Shown piece after piece: positions 24,548 to 31,982 of a stretch of DNA of 64,000 bases; position 1 is the first letter of the stretch, and each line of letters opens with the position of its first letter. The notes under the pieces were generated by a model. That model saw nothing but the letters and a program-made list of their open reading frames with translations. It had not been told where the DNA came from and did not search any database. A program made the position numbers and the translations under genes. Source of the stretch: JBBDIX01 sp050486225 (GTDB lineage: Bacteria > Actinomycetota > Nitriliruptoria > Nitriliruptorales > Nitriliruptoraceae); contig JBJHCV010000004.1 of the NCBI GenBank assembly GCA_050486225.1, positions 62,001-126,000 on the forward strand, given 5' to 3'.

Positions 24548-25624
24548 ATGATCCTCGTCCATCGACTCAGCGGCGAACAACTGCATCTGAACGCCGACCT
24601 CATCGAGTCGGTCGAGGCCACCGCCGACACCGTGATCACCCTCGTCGACGGGCGTCGCGTGCTCGTCCAGGAGTCACCATCGCGCGTCGTCGAACTCGTC
24701 CGTGACTACCGGGCCTCCCTGCTGGTCGCTGCAGACTCCCTGCGCGACGACGCGCACGGCGCGCGCCGCCTGACCGTCGTGGAGGACGAGGACGGCCGCG
24801 TCGACGTGATGCTGCTGGCAGGGCTGCTGATCGCGTTCCTCGGCATCGCGGCCGCGACACTGATCGACGGCAACGACCTCGGTCCACTGCTGGGACCTTC
24901 GGCCTTCCTGCTGGTGTTCACCGCCACCTTCGGTGCCACCGTCATGTCCCACCGTCGTGAGGACCTTCGCAGCCTGCCCGGCGCGCTCCTCAACGCGCTG
25001 AGCCCGCACGTCCCCGACGTGCACCGTTCGATCACCACCCTCGCCCGCCTGTCCGAGGCGGCCCGACGTGACGGCATGCTCTCGCTCGAGGGCCGTCTCA
25101 CCGAGGACGACGACAGACTGATCCATCGCGGCGTGGAACTGCTCGTCGACGGGGTCGACGAGGACATCATCCGCGAGACCCTCCAGATCGAGATCGCCGC
25201 GACCGACGAACGTCACCGCACGCCCATCATCTTCTTCCGGTCGCTCGCAGGCTTCGCCCCGACGTTCGGCATGGTCGGAACGATCATCGGGCTGATCAAC
25301 ATGCTGGGCAACCTGCAGGACCCGGCATCGCTCGGGACGGGTCTGGCACTCGCCCTGCTCACGACCTTCTACGGCGTGCTGCTGGCCAACCTCGTGTTCA
25401 ACCCGGTCGCCAACCGACTGGAGCGGCTGAACCAGACCGAACTCGCGGCACTCGACCTCGCGTTCGACGGACTGCTGTCGATCCATCGCGGGGCATCTCC
25501 GCGTGCACTCGTCGAGCGACTCGAGTCGTACGTCCCGCCCGCCGAACGCGTGGGTGCGGCCACGCGACTGTCCGACGAGCCCGTGGCCGAGGCGACGGGC
25601 GACGAACCGGGCGAGGCCGCCTGA
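24548..25624 (+). CDS. motA: FlbD-MotA fusion, flagellar stator protein
   Basis: 358 residues from ATG 24548 with GGAGG seven bases upstream. Residues 1-60 are a complete FlbD-like domain (MILVHRLSGEQLHLNADLIE, then ADTVITLVDGRRVLV). After a linker of about 22 residues comes full MotA: first helices (LLAGLLIAFLGIAAATLI), the cytoplasmic loop with LRDED-type charged residues, and the last helices (FAPTFGMVGTIIGLINMLGN; LALLTTFYGVLLANLVFNPV). In Firmicutes and other actinobacteria FlbD is a separate small gene just before motA. Here no stop or start separates them. MotA forms the stator pentamer around MotB. It overlaps motB by one base. Confidence 0.92.
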   Translation: MILVHRLSGEQLHLNADLIESVEATADTVITLVDGRRVLVQESPSRVVELVRDYRASLLVAADSLRDDAHGARRLTVVEDEDGRVDVMLLAGLLIAFLGIAAATLIDGNDLGPLLGPSAFLLVFTATFGATVMSHRREDLRSLPGALLNALSPHVPDVHRSITTLARLSEAARRDGMLSLEGRLTEDDDRLIHRGVELLVDGVDEDIIRETLQIEIAATDERHRTPIIFFRSLAGFAPTFGMVGTIIGLINMLGNLQDPASLGTGLALALLTTFYGVLLANLVFNPVANRLERLNQTELAALDLAFDGLLSIHRGASPRALVERLESYVPPAERVGAATRLSDEPVAEATGDEPGEAA

Positions 25625-26481
25625 TGCGGGGCAAGGCCTACGGTCGCTTCTCGCCCGGCCGGTCCCGTCCGGACACCACGCAGGATCGCAGCGCGTGGCT
25701 GATGACCTATGCCGACGCAGTGACGCTGCTGCTCGCGTTCTTCATCATGCTCTACACGTTCTCCGAGATCGACATGCAGCGGTTCTCCGAGTTCATCGAG
25801 GGCCTGCGGACACCGTTCGGCAACGTCGCGGCGGACGGCGTGCTCGACGGGTCCCACGGGATCATGTCCGAACCCCAGCCCGCTCCCGAGGACCTGCGCG
25901 ACCAGCGCGAGGACCTGCGCCACTGGATCGAGGAGATGCAGTCGCTCGACGTGACCGTGCTCGAGGGCATCACCGCCGAGGCCGCCGAACTGGCCTACCT
26001 GCGCGAACGAGCGGAACGCCGCCTCGACGAGGTCGAGGACGCGCTCGACGACGCGCTGGCCGCTGCGGGACTGGACGAGTTCGTCGAACACCACCGTGAG
26101 GATCGTGGGCTGGTGGTGACGATCAGTTCTGACGACATCCTGTTCGCGCTCGGCTCCACCGAGATCGGCGAGATCGGTGCCGAGGTCATCGAGGTGGTCT
26201 CGCAGGTGCTCCACGGGTTCGACAACCCGGTCCAGATCGAGGGCCACACGGACGACCTGCCGATCCGCCGTGCGGGCTACACGAACTGGAACCTGTCGAC
26301 GGACCGGGCCGTGGCGGTGCTCCAGCGCATGATCGAACAGCACGGTCTGCCACCCGCGCGGGTCGGGGCCGTGGGTTACGGCGAGTACCACCCTGTCGCG
26401 ACCAACGACACACCCGAAGGTCGAGCCCGCAACCGGCGGGTCGACATCATCGTGCTCATCGACCCGTGGGACCTGCAGTGA
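25624..26481 (+). CDS. motB: flagellar stator protein MotB
   Basis: 285 residues, start shares a base with the motA stop. The single membrane helix (WLMTYADAVTLLLAFFIMLY) holds the ion-carrying Asp31. The OmpA-like peptidoglycan-binding domain at the C-terminus reads QIEGHTDDLPIRRAGYTNWN, then LSTDRAVAVLQ and GYGEYHPVATNDTPEGRARN. An acidic linker lies between. It anchors the stator to the wall. Whether the coupling ion is H+ or Na+ cannot be told from the helix alone. Confidence 0.94.
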   Translation: MRGKAYGRFSPGRSRPDTTQDRSAWLMTYADAVTLLLAFFIMLYTFSEIDMQRFSEFIEGLRTPFGNVAADGVLDGSHGIMSEPQPAPEDLRDQREDLRHWIEEMQSLDVTVLEGITAEAAELAYLRERAERRLDEVEDALDDALAAAGLDEFVEHHREDRGLVVTISSDDILFALGSTEIGEIGAEVIEVVSQVLHGFDNPVQIEGHTDDLPIRRAGYTNWNLSTDRAVAVLQRMIEQHGLPPARVGAVGYGEYHPVATNDTPEGRARNRRVDIIVLIDPWDLQ

Positions 26482-26990
26482 CGACACCTCCCGACCCGCT
26501 CCCCGCCGCACCCCGATCGTCCCGTAGCCGTTGGCTGCTGGTCGCCGGTGCCGCCGTCATCTCCGTGCTGCTCGCCTCCAACGGCGTCACGCTCTGGATG
26601 CTCACCGCCGCGGACTCCCCGCCCGTTGCCGCGCCGACCGCCGGCTCCGGGTCGGAACGCCACGAGCCTGCGGACGACCCTCGACCGGCCGAGGGCGAGG
26701 TGGTCCGGCTCGACCCGATGACCACCACCGTCGGAGGTCCGACGGTCCGTCATGCACGCCTGACGATGGCCCTGGTCCTCGTCGAGGGCGTCGACCCGCA
26801 GCGGATCGAGGGGCGCGTGCCGCTCCTGCAGGACGCGCTGCTGCTCGAACTGTCGACGATGTCTGGTGAACAGCTGCATCGAACCGAGGGCGCTCGTGCA
26901 CTGCGCGAACGCATGACGGGCCATGCCCACGACATCTGGGACGACGAGGTGGTCAGCCGAGTGGTGTTCACCGAACTCGTCATCCCCTGA
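26478..26990 (+). CDS. fliL: flagellar basal-body-associated protein FliL
   Basis: 170 residues, GTG start (GTGA overlap with motB). One membrane helix (LLVAGAAVISVLLASNGVTL), an acidic linker, then a periplasmic-type domain with LTMALVLVEGVDPQRIEGRV, the conserved D-x-L segment (PLLQDALLLELSTMSGEQL) and a hydrophobic ending (RVVFTELVIP) typical of FliL. It surrounds and stabilises the stator. Confidence 0.88.
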   Translation: MTTPPDPLPAAPRSSRSRWLLVAGAAVISVLLASNGVTLWMLTAADSPPVAAPTAGSGSERHEPADDPRPAEGEVVRLDPMTTTVGGPTVRHARLTMALVLVEGVDPQRIEGRVPLLQDALLLELSTMSGEQLHRTEGARALRERMTGHAHDIWDDEVVSRVVFTELVIP

Positions 26991-27101
26991 TCGCGGCGAG
27001 GGGCCACGCGACCCGACGGCGATTCGTGTCCGTCCGCGCCGTGTCCTTCAGCGCCGACCGCCCCGGTCGACGGGGTCGGCGAGCGTGGAGGACGCGACAC
27101 G

Positions 27102-28139
27102 GTGACTGCGATGCGTGCGCCCACCGTCGACACGGCGGTCCATCCCGTCGACTTCCGACGACCCAGTCGGATCGGCCGGGATGCCATCGTCGTGCTCGAG
27201 AACCGACACGACGCCTTCGCGCGTCGCCTCGCGACCGTGTGGAGCGGGCCCGCCCACTCGGCCGTGGAGGTCGAACACGTCGCCACCGACCAGCTGTCGA
27301 TGGACGACTTCGCCCGCTCGCTGCCCGTCCCGACGGCGCTCGGCACGGTGCGCGTCGACCGCCTCGCCACGACGATGTGGGTCGACATCGACCTTCCCCT
27401 CGCGCTCGTACTGGTGGAACGCATCCTGGGCGGACCGGGCGACCCCGACCGCGCCCAGGTGGCTCGACGTCCCACCGACCTCGAGTCCACGCTCATCGCG
27501 CACGACGTGCTCCAACCCGTCGTCGAGTCGCTCGACACGGCACTCGGCGAACTCGACGGTGAACCGGCGAACCTGACCGGGTTCGACACGACGGCACAGA
27601 CCCTCCAGCTCGGTCCCCATGCCGAACTCCTGCTCCTGCTGACGTTCCGCGTGGAGATCCGCGGCGACCTGCCGGCCCAGGGACTGCTGACCCTCGCGTA
27701 TCCCGTGACGCCGCTCGTCAACCGACTCGACGACCTGATCCGCGCGAGCGGCGGTGAGACCGACCCGGAACACGACCCGTCCACCTCGCCCATCCGCAGC
27801 CGCCTGCTGGACGCGACCATCGACGTGCACGTCCGGCTCGCGACGAGCGCACTGCCGGCCTCGACGCTGGCCCGACTCGAGGCCGGCGACGTCCTGCGAC
27901 TGGACCATCGCGCCGTCGAACCCGCGCAGCTGGTCGTCGACGGCGACGTCGTCGGCACGGCACACGTGGGTCGTCGCGGACGTCGGCTCGCCGTCCAGGT
28001 CGCGACCTTCCGTCCGGCCGCACCCGCCGATTCGGCTCCCACCGAAGCGGGGTCGCGCGAGCGCCCCGGGGGTGCGGAGGTCCCCGTCGAGTCCCCCGTG
28101 CCGACCCCCGGGGCCGGTCGCGTCGACACCCACCTGTAG
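27102..28139 (+). CDS. fliM: flagellar motor switch protein FliM without CheY-binding N-terminus
   Basis: 345 residues from GTG 27102, GGAGG upstream. The core begins almost at once with VHPVDFRRPSRIGRDAI (usual YDFxRPDR) and continues through the FliM middle domain (TTMWVDIDLPLALVLVERIL) to the C-terminal FliN-like domain (LDATIDVHVRLATSALPAST). The EIDALL-type N-terminal peptide that binds phosphorylated CheY is missing. The same frame stays open back to 26991 but has no start codon and no such motif. A Pro-rich C-terminal tail is added. Confidence 0.88.
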   Translation: MTAMRAPTVDTAVHPVDFRRPSRIGRDAIVVLENRHDAFARRLATVWSGPAHSAVEVEHVATDQLSMDDFARSLPVPTALGTVRVDRLATTMWVDIDLPLALVLVERILGGPGDPDRAQVARRPTDLESTLIAHDVLQPVVESLDTALGELDGEPANLTGFDTTAQTLQLGPHAELLLLLTFRVEIRGDLPAQGLLTLAYPVTPLVNRLDDLIRASGGETDPEHDPSTSPIRSRLLDATIDVHVRLATSALPASTLARLEAGDVLRLDHRAVEPAQLVVDGDVVGTAHVGRRGRRLAVQVATFRPAAPADSAPTEAGSRERPGGAEVPVESPVPTPGAGRVDTHL

Positions 28140-28154
28140 AACCGGAGGAGCATC

Positions 28155-28466
28155 ATGACCACCGAGACCACCGCCGACGCGGAGTTTCCCGACCTGCCGG
28201 CCGGCGCCGGCGCCGGGCACCTGCGAGACCTCGAGGTGCTCGCCGACGTCGTGCTGAGTGTCACCGTCGAACTCGGACGTGTGCGCATGCCGCTTCGGGA
28301 CGTCCTTCGGCTGCAGGAGGGCACCGTCGTCGAGCTGGACCGGCTCGCGGGCGCGCCCGTCGACGTGCTCGCCAACGGGACCACCATCGCGCACGGGGAC
28401 GTCGTCGTGGTCGGTGACGAACTCGGGGTGCGCATCTCGGAACTCGTGAGCCGAAGTCCGTCGTGA
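28155..28466 (+). CDS. fliN: flagellar motor switch protein FliN
   Basis: 103 residues, ATG with GGAGGAGC upstream. The SpoA-like domain reads VLADVVLSVTVELGRVRMPL, then VLRLQEGTVVELDRLAGAPV, DVLANG and VVVVGDELGVRISEL, which is full-length FliN of the short type. FliN builds the C-ring base with FliM. It overlaps fliO by four bases. Confidence 0.94.
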   Translation: MTTETTADAEFPDLPAGAGAGHLRDLEVLADVVLSVTVELGRVRMPLRDVLRLQEGTVVELDRLAGAPVDVLANGTTIAHGDVVVVGDELGVRISELVSRSPS

Positions 28467-28939
28467 TCGACTCCCCCGCTGCCCTGCTGCTGCTGCTCGC
28501 CGCGTTCGTCGCGGTGCCGGTCGCCCTGCGCAGGATGCGCCGCGCGACCCCCGACACCGTGCGTGTGCTCGCACGGACCGCACTGTCACGCAACACCAAC
28601 GTCGCACTGATCGCCGTCGGGGGACGGCGACTGCTCATCGGCGTCGGGGAGCGCGGCGTCCAGCTGCTCACGGAACTCGACCCGGCCGACGTCCCCGGCG
28701 CCAGCATGGAGACGACGCTCGGCAACGACCCTCACGCACTGTCCGGTCTCGACGGCATGGACGCCGCCGCGACCTCCCGCACCCCCCACACGTCGGAACT
28801 GCTCGCCGACCTCGGTGGTGGACAGCCGGGAACCCTGACCGCAGGGCCACGGATCGGCCTCGTGGACCGTCTTCGTTCGATGACGGTCCGCTCCACCCCG
28901 GACTCCGGGAGGCCGCCGCGTGTTCCGCCGGACCGCTAG
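28463..28939 (+). CDS. fliO: flagellar export gate assembly protein FliO
   Basis: 158 residues, GTG start. One N-terminal membrane helix (AALLLLLAAFVAVPVALRRM), then a small SpoIIIAH/FliO-like beta domain (VLARTALSRNTNVALIAVGG, RRLLIGVGERGVQLLTEL) and a flexible tail. FliO helps FliP fold into the gate. Order fliN-fliO-fliP supports the call; sequence conservation of FliO is low. It overlaps fliP by 20 bases. Confidence 0.85.
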   Translation: MIDSPAALLLLLAAFVAVPVALRRMRRATPDTVRVLARTALSRNTNVALIAVGGRRLLIGVGERGVQLLTELDPADVPGASMETTLGNDPHALSGLDGMDAAATSRTPHTSELLADLGGGQPGTLTAGPRIGLVDRLRSMTVRSTPDSGRPPRVPPDR

Positions 28940-29762
28940 GGCTCGCCTGCTGCTGATCGTCGTCGCCGTGGCGGCGTTCGTGGTGCTGCCGAGTTCCGCC
29001 GCCGTCGCCGTCGACGCCCCGGTGCCGCCTGCCGGCCCCCAGGCGCCCGGGGGCCCCACGGCGCCCACGGCACCGTCCGCCCCGGCGTTCGACGGCTCGA
29101 CGGGCGTGTTCGTGACCCTGGACGACTCTGCGGGCAGCCTCTCCCGAAGCGTCACGACCGTCATGCTCATGACGCTGGCTGCCGTGGCACCGTTGCTGCT
29201 GCTGCTCATGACCACGTTCACGCGTTTCGTGGTCGTCATGGGCCTTGCCCGCACGGGTCTCGGACTGCAGACCGTCCCCCCGGCGCAGGTGCTCGTCGGT
29301 CTGGCGTTCTTCCTCACGCTGTTCTCCATGGCGCCGACGATGTCGGTGCTCAACGAGACCGCGATCCAACCGGTGCTCGCGGGCGAGATGGACGCCCTGC
29401 AGGCTGCGCAGGTCGGGTACGAGCCGATGCGAGAGTTCATGCTCGCCCAGACGGACGAGCGGGACCTGTCGATGTTCATCGACCTGTCACCCGATCCCGC
29501 ACCCGCCAGCGTGGAGGAGATCGGCGCGACCACGCTCATCCCGGCCTTCGTGATCTCGGAACTGCGCACGGCGTTCACCATCGGGTTCGTGGTGTTCGTC
29601 CCGTTCCTGATCATCGACCTCGTCGTCGCGGCCGTCCTGATGTCGATGGGCATGGTCATGCTGCCCCCCGTGTTCGTGTCGCTGCCCCTCAAGCTCCTGC
29701 TGTTCGTGCTCGTGGACGGATGGGCCCTGCTGTCGCGATCCCTCGTGGGATCGGTCGTCTGA
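28920..29762 (+). CDS. fliP: flagellar export gate protein FliP
   Basis: 280 residues from GTG 28920. A cleavable signal peptide (ARLLLIVVAVAAFVVLPSSA) and Pro-rich spacer precede the FliP core: LAAVAPLLLLLMTTFTRFVV, then NEKAL-like segments and PAFVISELRTAFTIGFVVFV, and the last helices with MGMVMLPPVFVSLPLKLLLF. FliP5-FliQ4-FliR1 forms the export pore. Confidence 0.94.
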   Translation: MFRRTARARLLLIVVAVAAFVVLPSSAAVAVDAPVPPAGPQAPGGPTAPTAPSAPAFDGSTGVFVTLDDSAGSLSRSVTTVMLMTLAAVAPLLLLLMTTFTRFVVVMGLARTGLGLQTVPPAQVLVGLAFFLTLFSMAPTMSVLNETAIQPVLAGEMDALQAAQVGYEPMREFMLAQTDERDLSMFIDLSPDPAPASVEEIGATTLIPAFVISELRTAFTIGFVVFVPFLIIDLVVAAVLMSMGMVMLPPVFVSLPLKLLLFVLVDGWALLSRSLVGSVV

Positions 29763-29777
29763 CGTGGAGCATCGACG

Positions 29778-30047
29778 ATGAGTGACGGACAGGTCCTTGA
29801 GATCGCGACGAGCGCCGTCGTCATGGCGAGCAAGCTCGCCGGGCCGCTGCTGATCACCGCGCTGGTCGTGGGCGTGTTCATCTCACTGCTGCAGACCGTC
29901 ACCCAGATCCAGGAGATGACACTCAGCTTCGTGCCCAAGGCCATCGGCATGGTCGTCGTGCTGATCGTCGCGGGAAACTGGATGCTGCGAGAGATGACCA
30001 ACTACTCCATCCAGCTGTGGTCGTCCATCCCCGGCCTGGTGACCTAG
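29778..30047 (+). CDS. fliQ: flagellar export gate protein FliQ
   Basis: 89 residues, two membrane helices (GPLLITALVVGVFISLLQTV; AIGMVVVLIVAGNWMLREMT) around the conserved TQIQEMTLSFVPK loop. Full family length. Its TAG stop abuts the fliR GTG with no gap. Confidence 0.94.
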   Translation: MSDGQVLEIATSAVVMASKLAGPLLITALVVGVFISLLQTVTQIQEMTLSFVPKAIGMVVVLIVAGNWMLREMTNYSIQLWSSIPGLVT

Positions 30048-30824
30048 GTGCCGTCCGAACTCGTCCTCGACGCGGCGTGGACCGTCGGGTTCGTCCTGAC
30101 GATGATCCGCATCGCCGCCTTCGCGATCGCCAGTCCCCTGCTCGGTCGCGGCGTGCCGGCTCCCGCTCGGCTGGCGTTCACCGTCGCGGTGTCGCTCGCG
30201 GCGACCCAGCGCGTCGTCGGGATCGTGGAACTCGGCGACCTCGTGTCGGCGGCGGTGGTCAACGCGGCGATCGGGGCTGGCCTCGGTTTCGTCACGGGCG
30301 TCATCCTGCACCTGTTCTCGTCGGCGGGCGGCACCATCGACCTGGTGTCGGGGCTGGCGGTGTCCTCCGTGTTCGACCCGATGCAGGGCGACCAGGGCGG
30401 CGTGTTCGCACGAATGTTCCACTTCACGGCGGTGACGCTGTTCGTCACCGCAGGGGGGCTCACGCTGCTGGTCACCGGACTCGTCGGCAGCGTGCGGCTG
30501 CTGCCGCTCGGAGCCGGGATCTCCGCCGACCCGGCACTCGGCGACCACGTCATCGCGCTGTTCGGTCAGATGGTCCGATCCGGCGTCGAACTGGCGCTGC
30601 CCGTCATCGGGGTCATGTTCCTCGTGGAGCTCGCGCTCGGGATCGCCGCGAGGTTCGCGCCCACCGCGAACGTGTTCCTGCTCGGCCTGCCCGCCAAGCT
30701 GCTGACGTCCATCACCGTGGTCGGTTCGTCCTGGGTGCTGTTCCCGGACGCGATGCGCATGGTCGAGGACACGGTCGCGAACTCCTTCGAGACGGTCGTG
30801 GCGGGACTCTCCGTGACCACTTGA
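30048..30824 (+). CDS. fliR: flagellar export gate protein FliR
   Basis: 258 residues, GTG start immediately after fliQ. Multi-pass (about six helices), with MIRIAAFAIASPLLGRGVPA at the start, GTIDLVSGLAVSSVFDPMQG in the middle and VNVFLLGLP-type NVFLLGLPAKLLTSITVVGS near the end. These are the characteristic FliR positions. Partner of FliP/FliQ. Confidence 0.93.
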   Translation: MPSELVLDAAWTVGFVLTMIRIAAFAIASPLLGRGVPAPARLAFTVAVSLAATQRVVGIVELGDLVSAAVVNAAIGAGLGFVTGVILHLFSSAGGTIDLVSGLAVSSVFDPMQGDQGGVFARMFHFTAVTLFVTAGGLTLLVTGLVGSVRLLPLGAGISADPALGDHVIALFGQMVRSGVELALPVIGVMFLVELALGIAARFAPTANVFLLGLPAKLLTSITVVGSSWVLFPDAMRMVEDTVANSFETVVAGLSVTT

Positions 30825-30914
30825 CCTGACGGTCCTGCGGTCGACAGAGGACACGAGCGGACGGATCTGCTCCTCACGTGGCCACGGACCGGCCGGTCGT
30901 CGACCGAGGTCTCG

Positions 30915-31982
30915 TTGAGCGCGAAGGACGGACGTACCGAGAAGCCCACCCCGCAGCGCATCCGCAAGGCGCGCGAGGAGGGCCAGGTGGCCCGCAGCCA
31001 GGAAGTGGCGGTCGCGGGTTCGTTCCTCGCGCTCGTGCTGACCATGGCGATCGCCGGCGGCCCCATGGTGCACCGCGCCATGGCAGAGATGCGCGCCGTG
31101 CTCATCGGGGCGACGTCCGTCGATGCGCTCTCCTCGATCGGCCGCCAGGCCCTCACCCTCGCCGTCATCCTCGCCGGCCCGTTCCTGTTCGCCGCCGTCG
31201 TGACCGGCGTCGCGGCAGGCGTCGCCCAGGTCGGGGTGAAGTTCAACGTGAAGCTGGCGAAGCCGAAGGCCAAGAACCTGTCGCTGAAGCGCGGCATCGA
31301 GCGTCTGCGGCCCTCGGTCGCCGGCTGGGAACTCGCCCGGTCGGTCCTCAAGCTCTCCGCCGTCGGCGCCGTCGTGTGGCCGACCCTGTCGGCATGGCGC
31401 AACCACCTCGCCAACGACCGGACGCTGGCCGGGGCGATCGACCGCCTCACAGGCGTGTACGGCGGGGTGCTGGTGCGCGCGACGATCCTCGCCCTGCTCA
31501 TCGCCATCGCAGACTACGCCTACCAGCGCCGGCGAACCACGAAGAAGATCATGATGAGCCGGCAGGACATCCGCCGCGAGTTCCGTGACACCGAGGGCGA
31601 CCCGATCCTGCGCGCCACCCGACGTCGTCGCCAGACCGAACTGTCTCGCAACCGCATGCTCGACGAGGTGTCGAGTGCCGACGTCGTGCTCGCCAACCCG
31701 GTCCACGTGGCCGTCGCGCTCCGCTACGACCCGCAGGAGGGCGCGCCGCGCATCGTGGCCAGGGGTGCCGACGTGGTCGCCGAACGGATCAAGGCGATCG
31801 CTCGACGCCACGGTGTGCCCATAACCACCGACGTGCCGCTCGCCCGGGCGCTGTTCCGGCAGTGTCGGGTCGGCCAGTACGTACCGTCGGCCCTGTACGA
31901 GGCGGTCGCGATCGTGCTCGCCGAGGCGTACCGCAGGACTCGACGCACGCCGGGGACCCGGCGAACGGTGCGTGTCGCATGA
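30915..31982 (+). CDS. flhB: flagellar export specificity switch protein FlhB
   Basis: 355 residues from a TTG with GAGG five bases upstream. N-terminal RTEKPTPQRIRKAREEGQVA is the FlhB signature, followed by four membrane helices and the cytoplasmic linker (RRRTTKKIMMSRQDIRREFR, then DTEGDP). The self-cleavage motif NPTH is NPVH here (Asn261-His264). The C-terminal domain (GADVVAERIKAIARRHGVPI) is complete. FlhB switches export from hook to filament substrates. It overlaps flhA by four bases. Confidence 0.94.
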   Translation: MSAKDGRTEKPTPQRIRKAREEGQVARSQEVAVAGSFLALVLTMAIAGGPMVHRAMAEMRAVLIGATSVDALSSIGRQALTLAVILAGPFLFAAVVTGVAAGVAQVGVKFNVKLAKPKAKNLSLKRGIERLRPSVAGWELARSVLKLSAVGAVVWPTLSAWRNHLANDRTLAGAIDRLTGVYGGVLVRATILALLIAIADYAYQRRRTTKKIMMSRQDIRREFRDTEGDPILRATRRRRQTELSRNRMLDEVSSADVVLANPVHVAVALRYDPQEGAPRIVARGADVVAERIKAIARRHGVPITTDVPLARALFRQCRVGQYVPSALYEAVAIVLAEAYRRTRRTPGTRRTVRVA

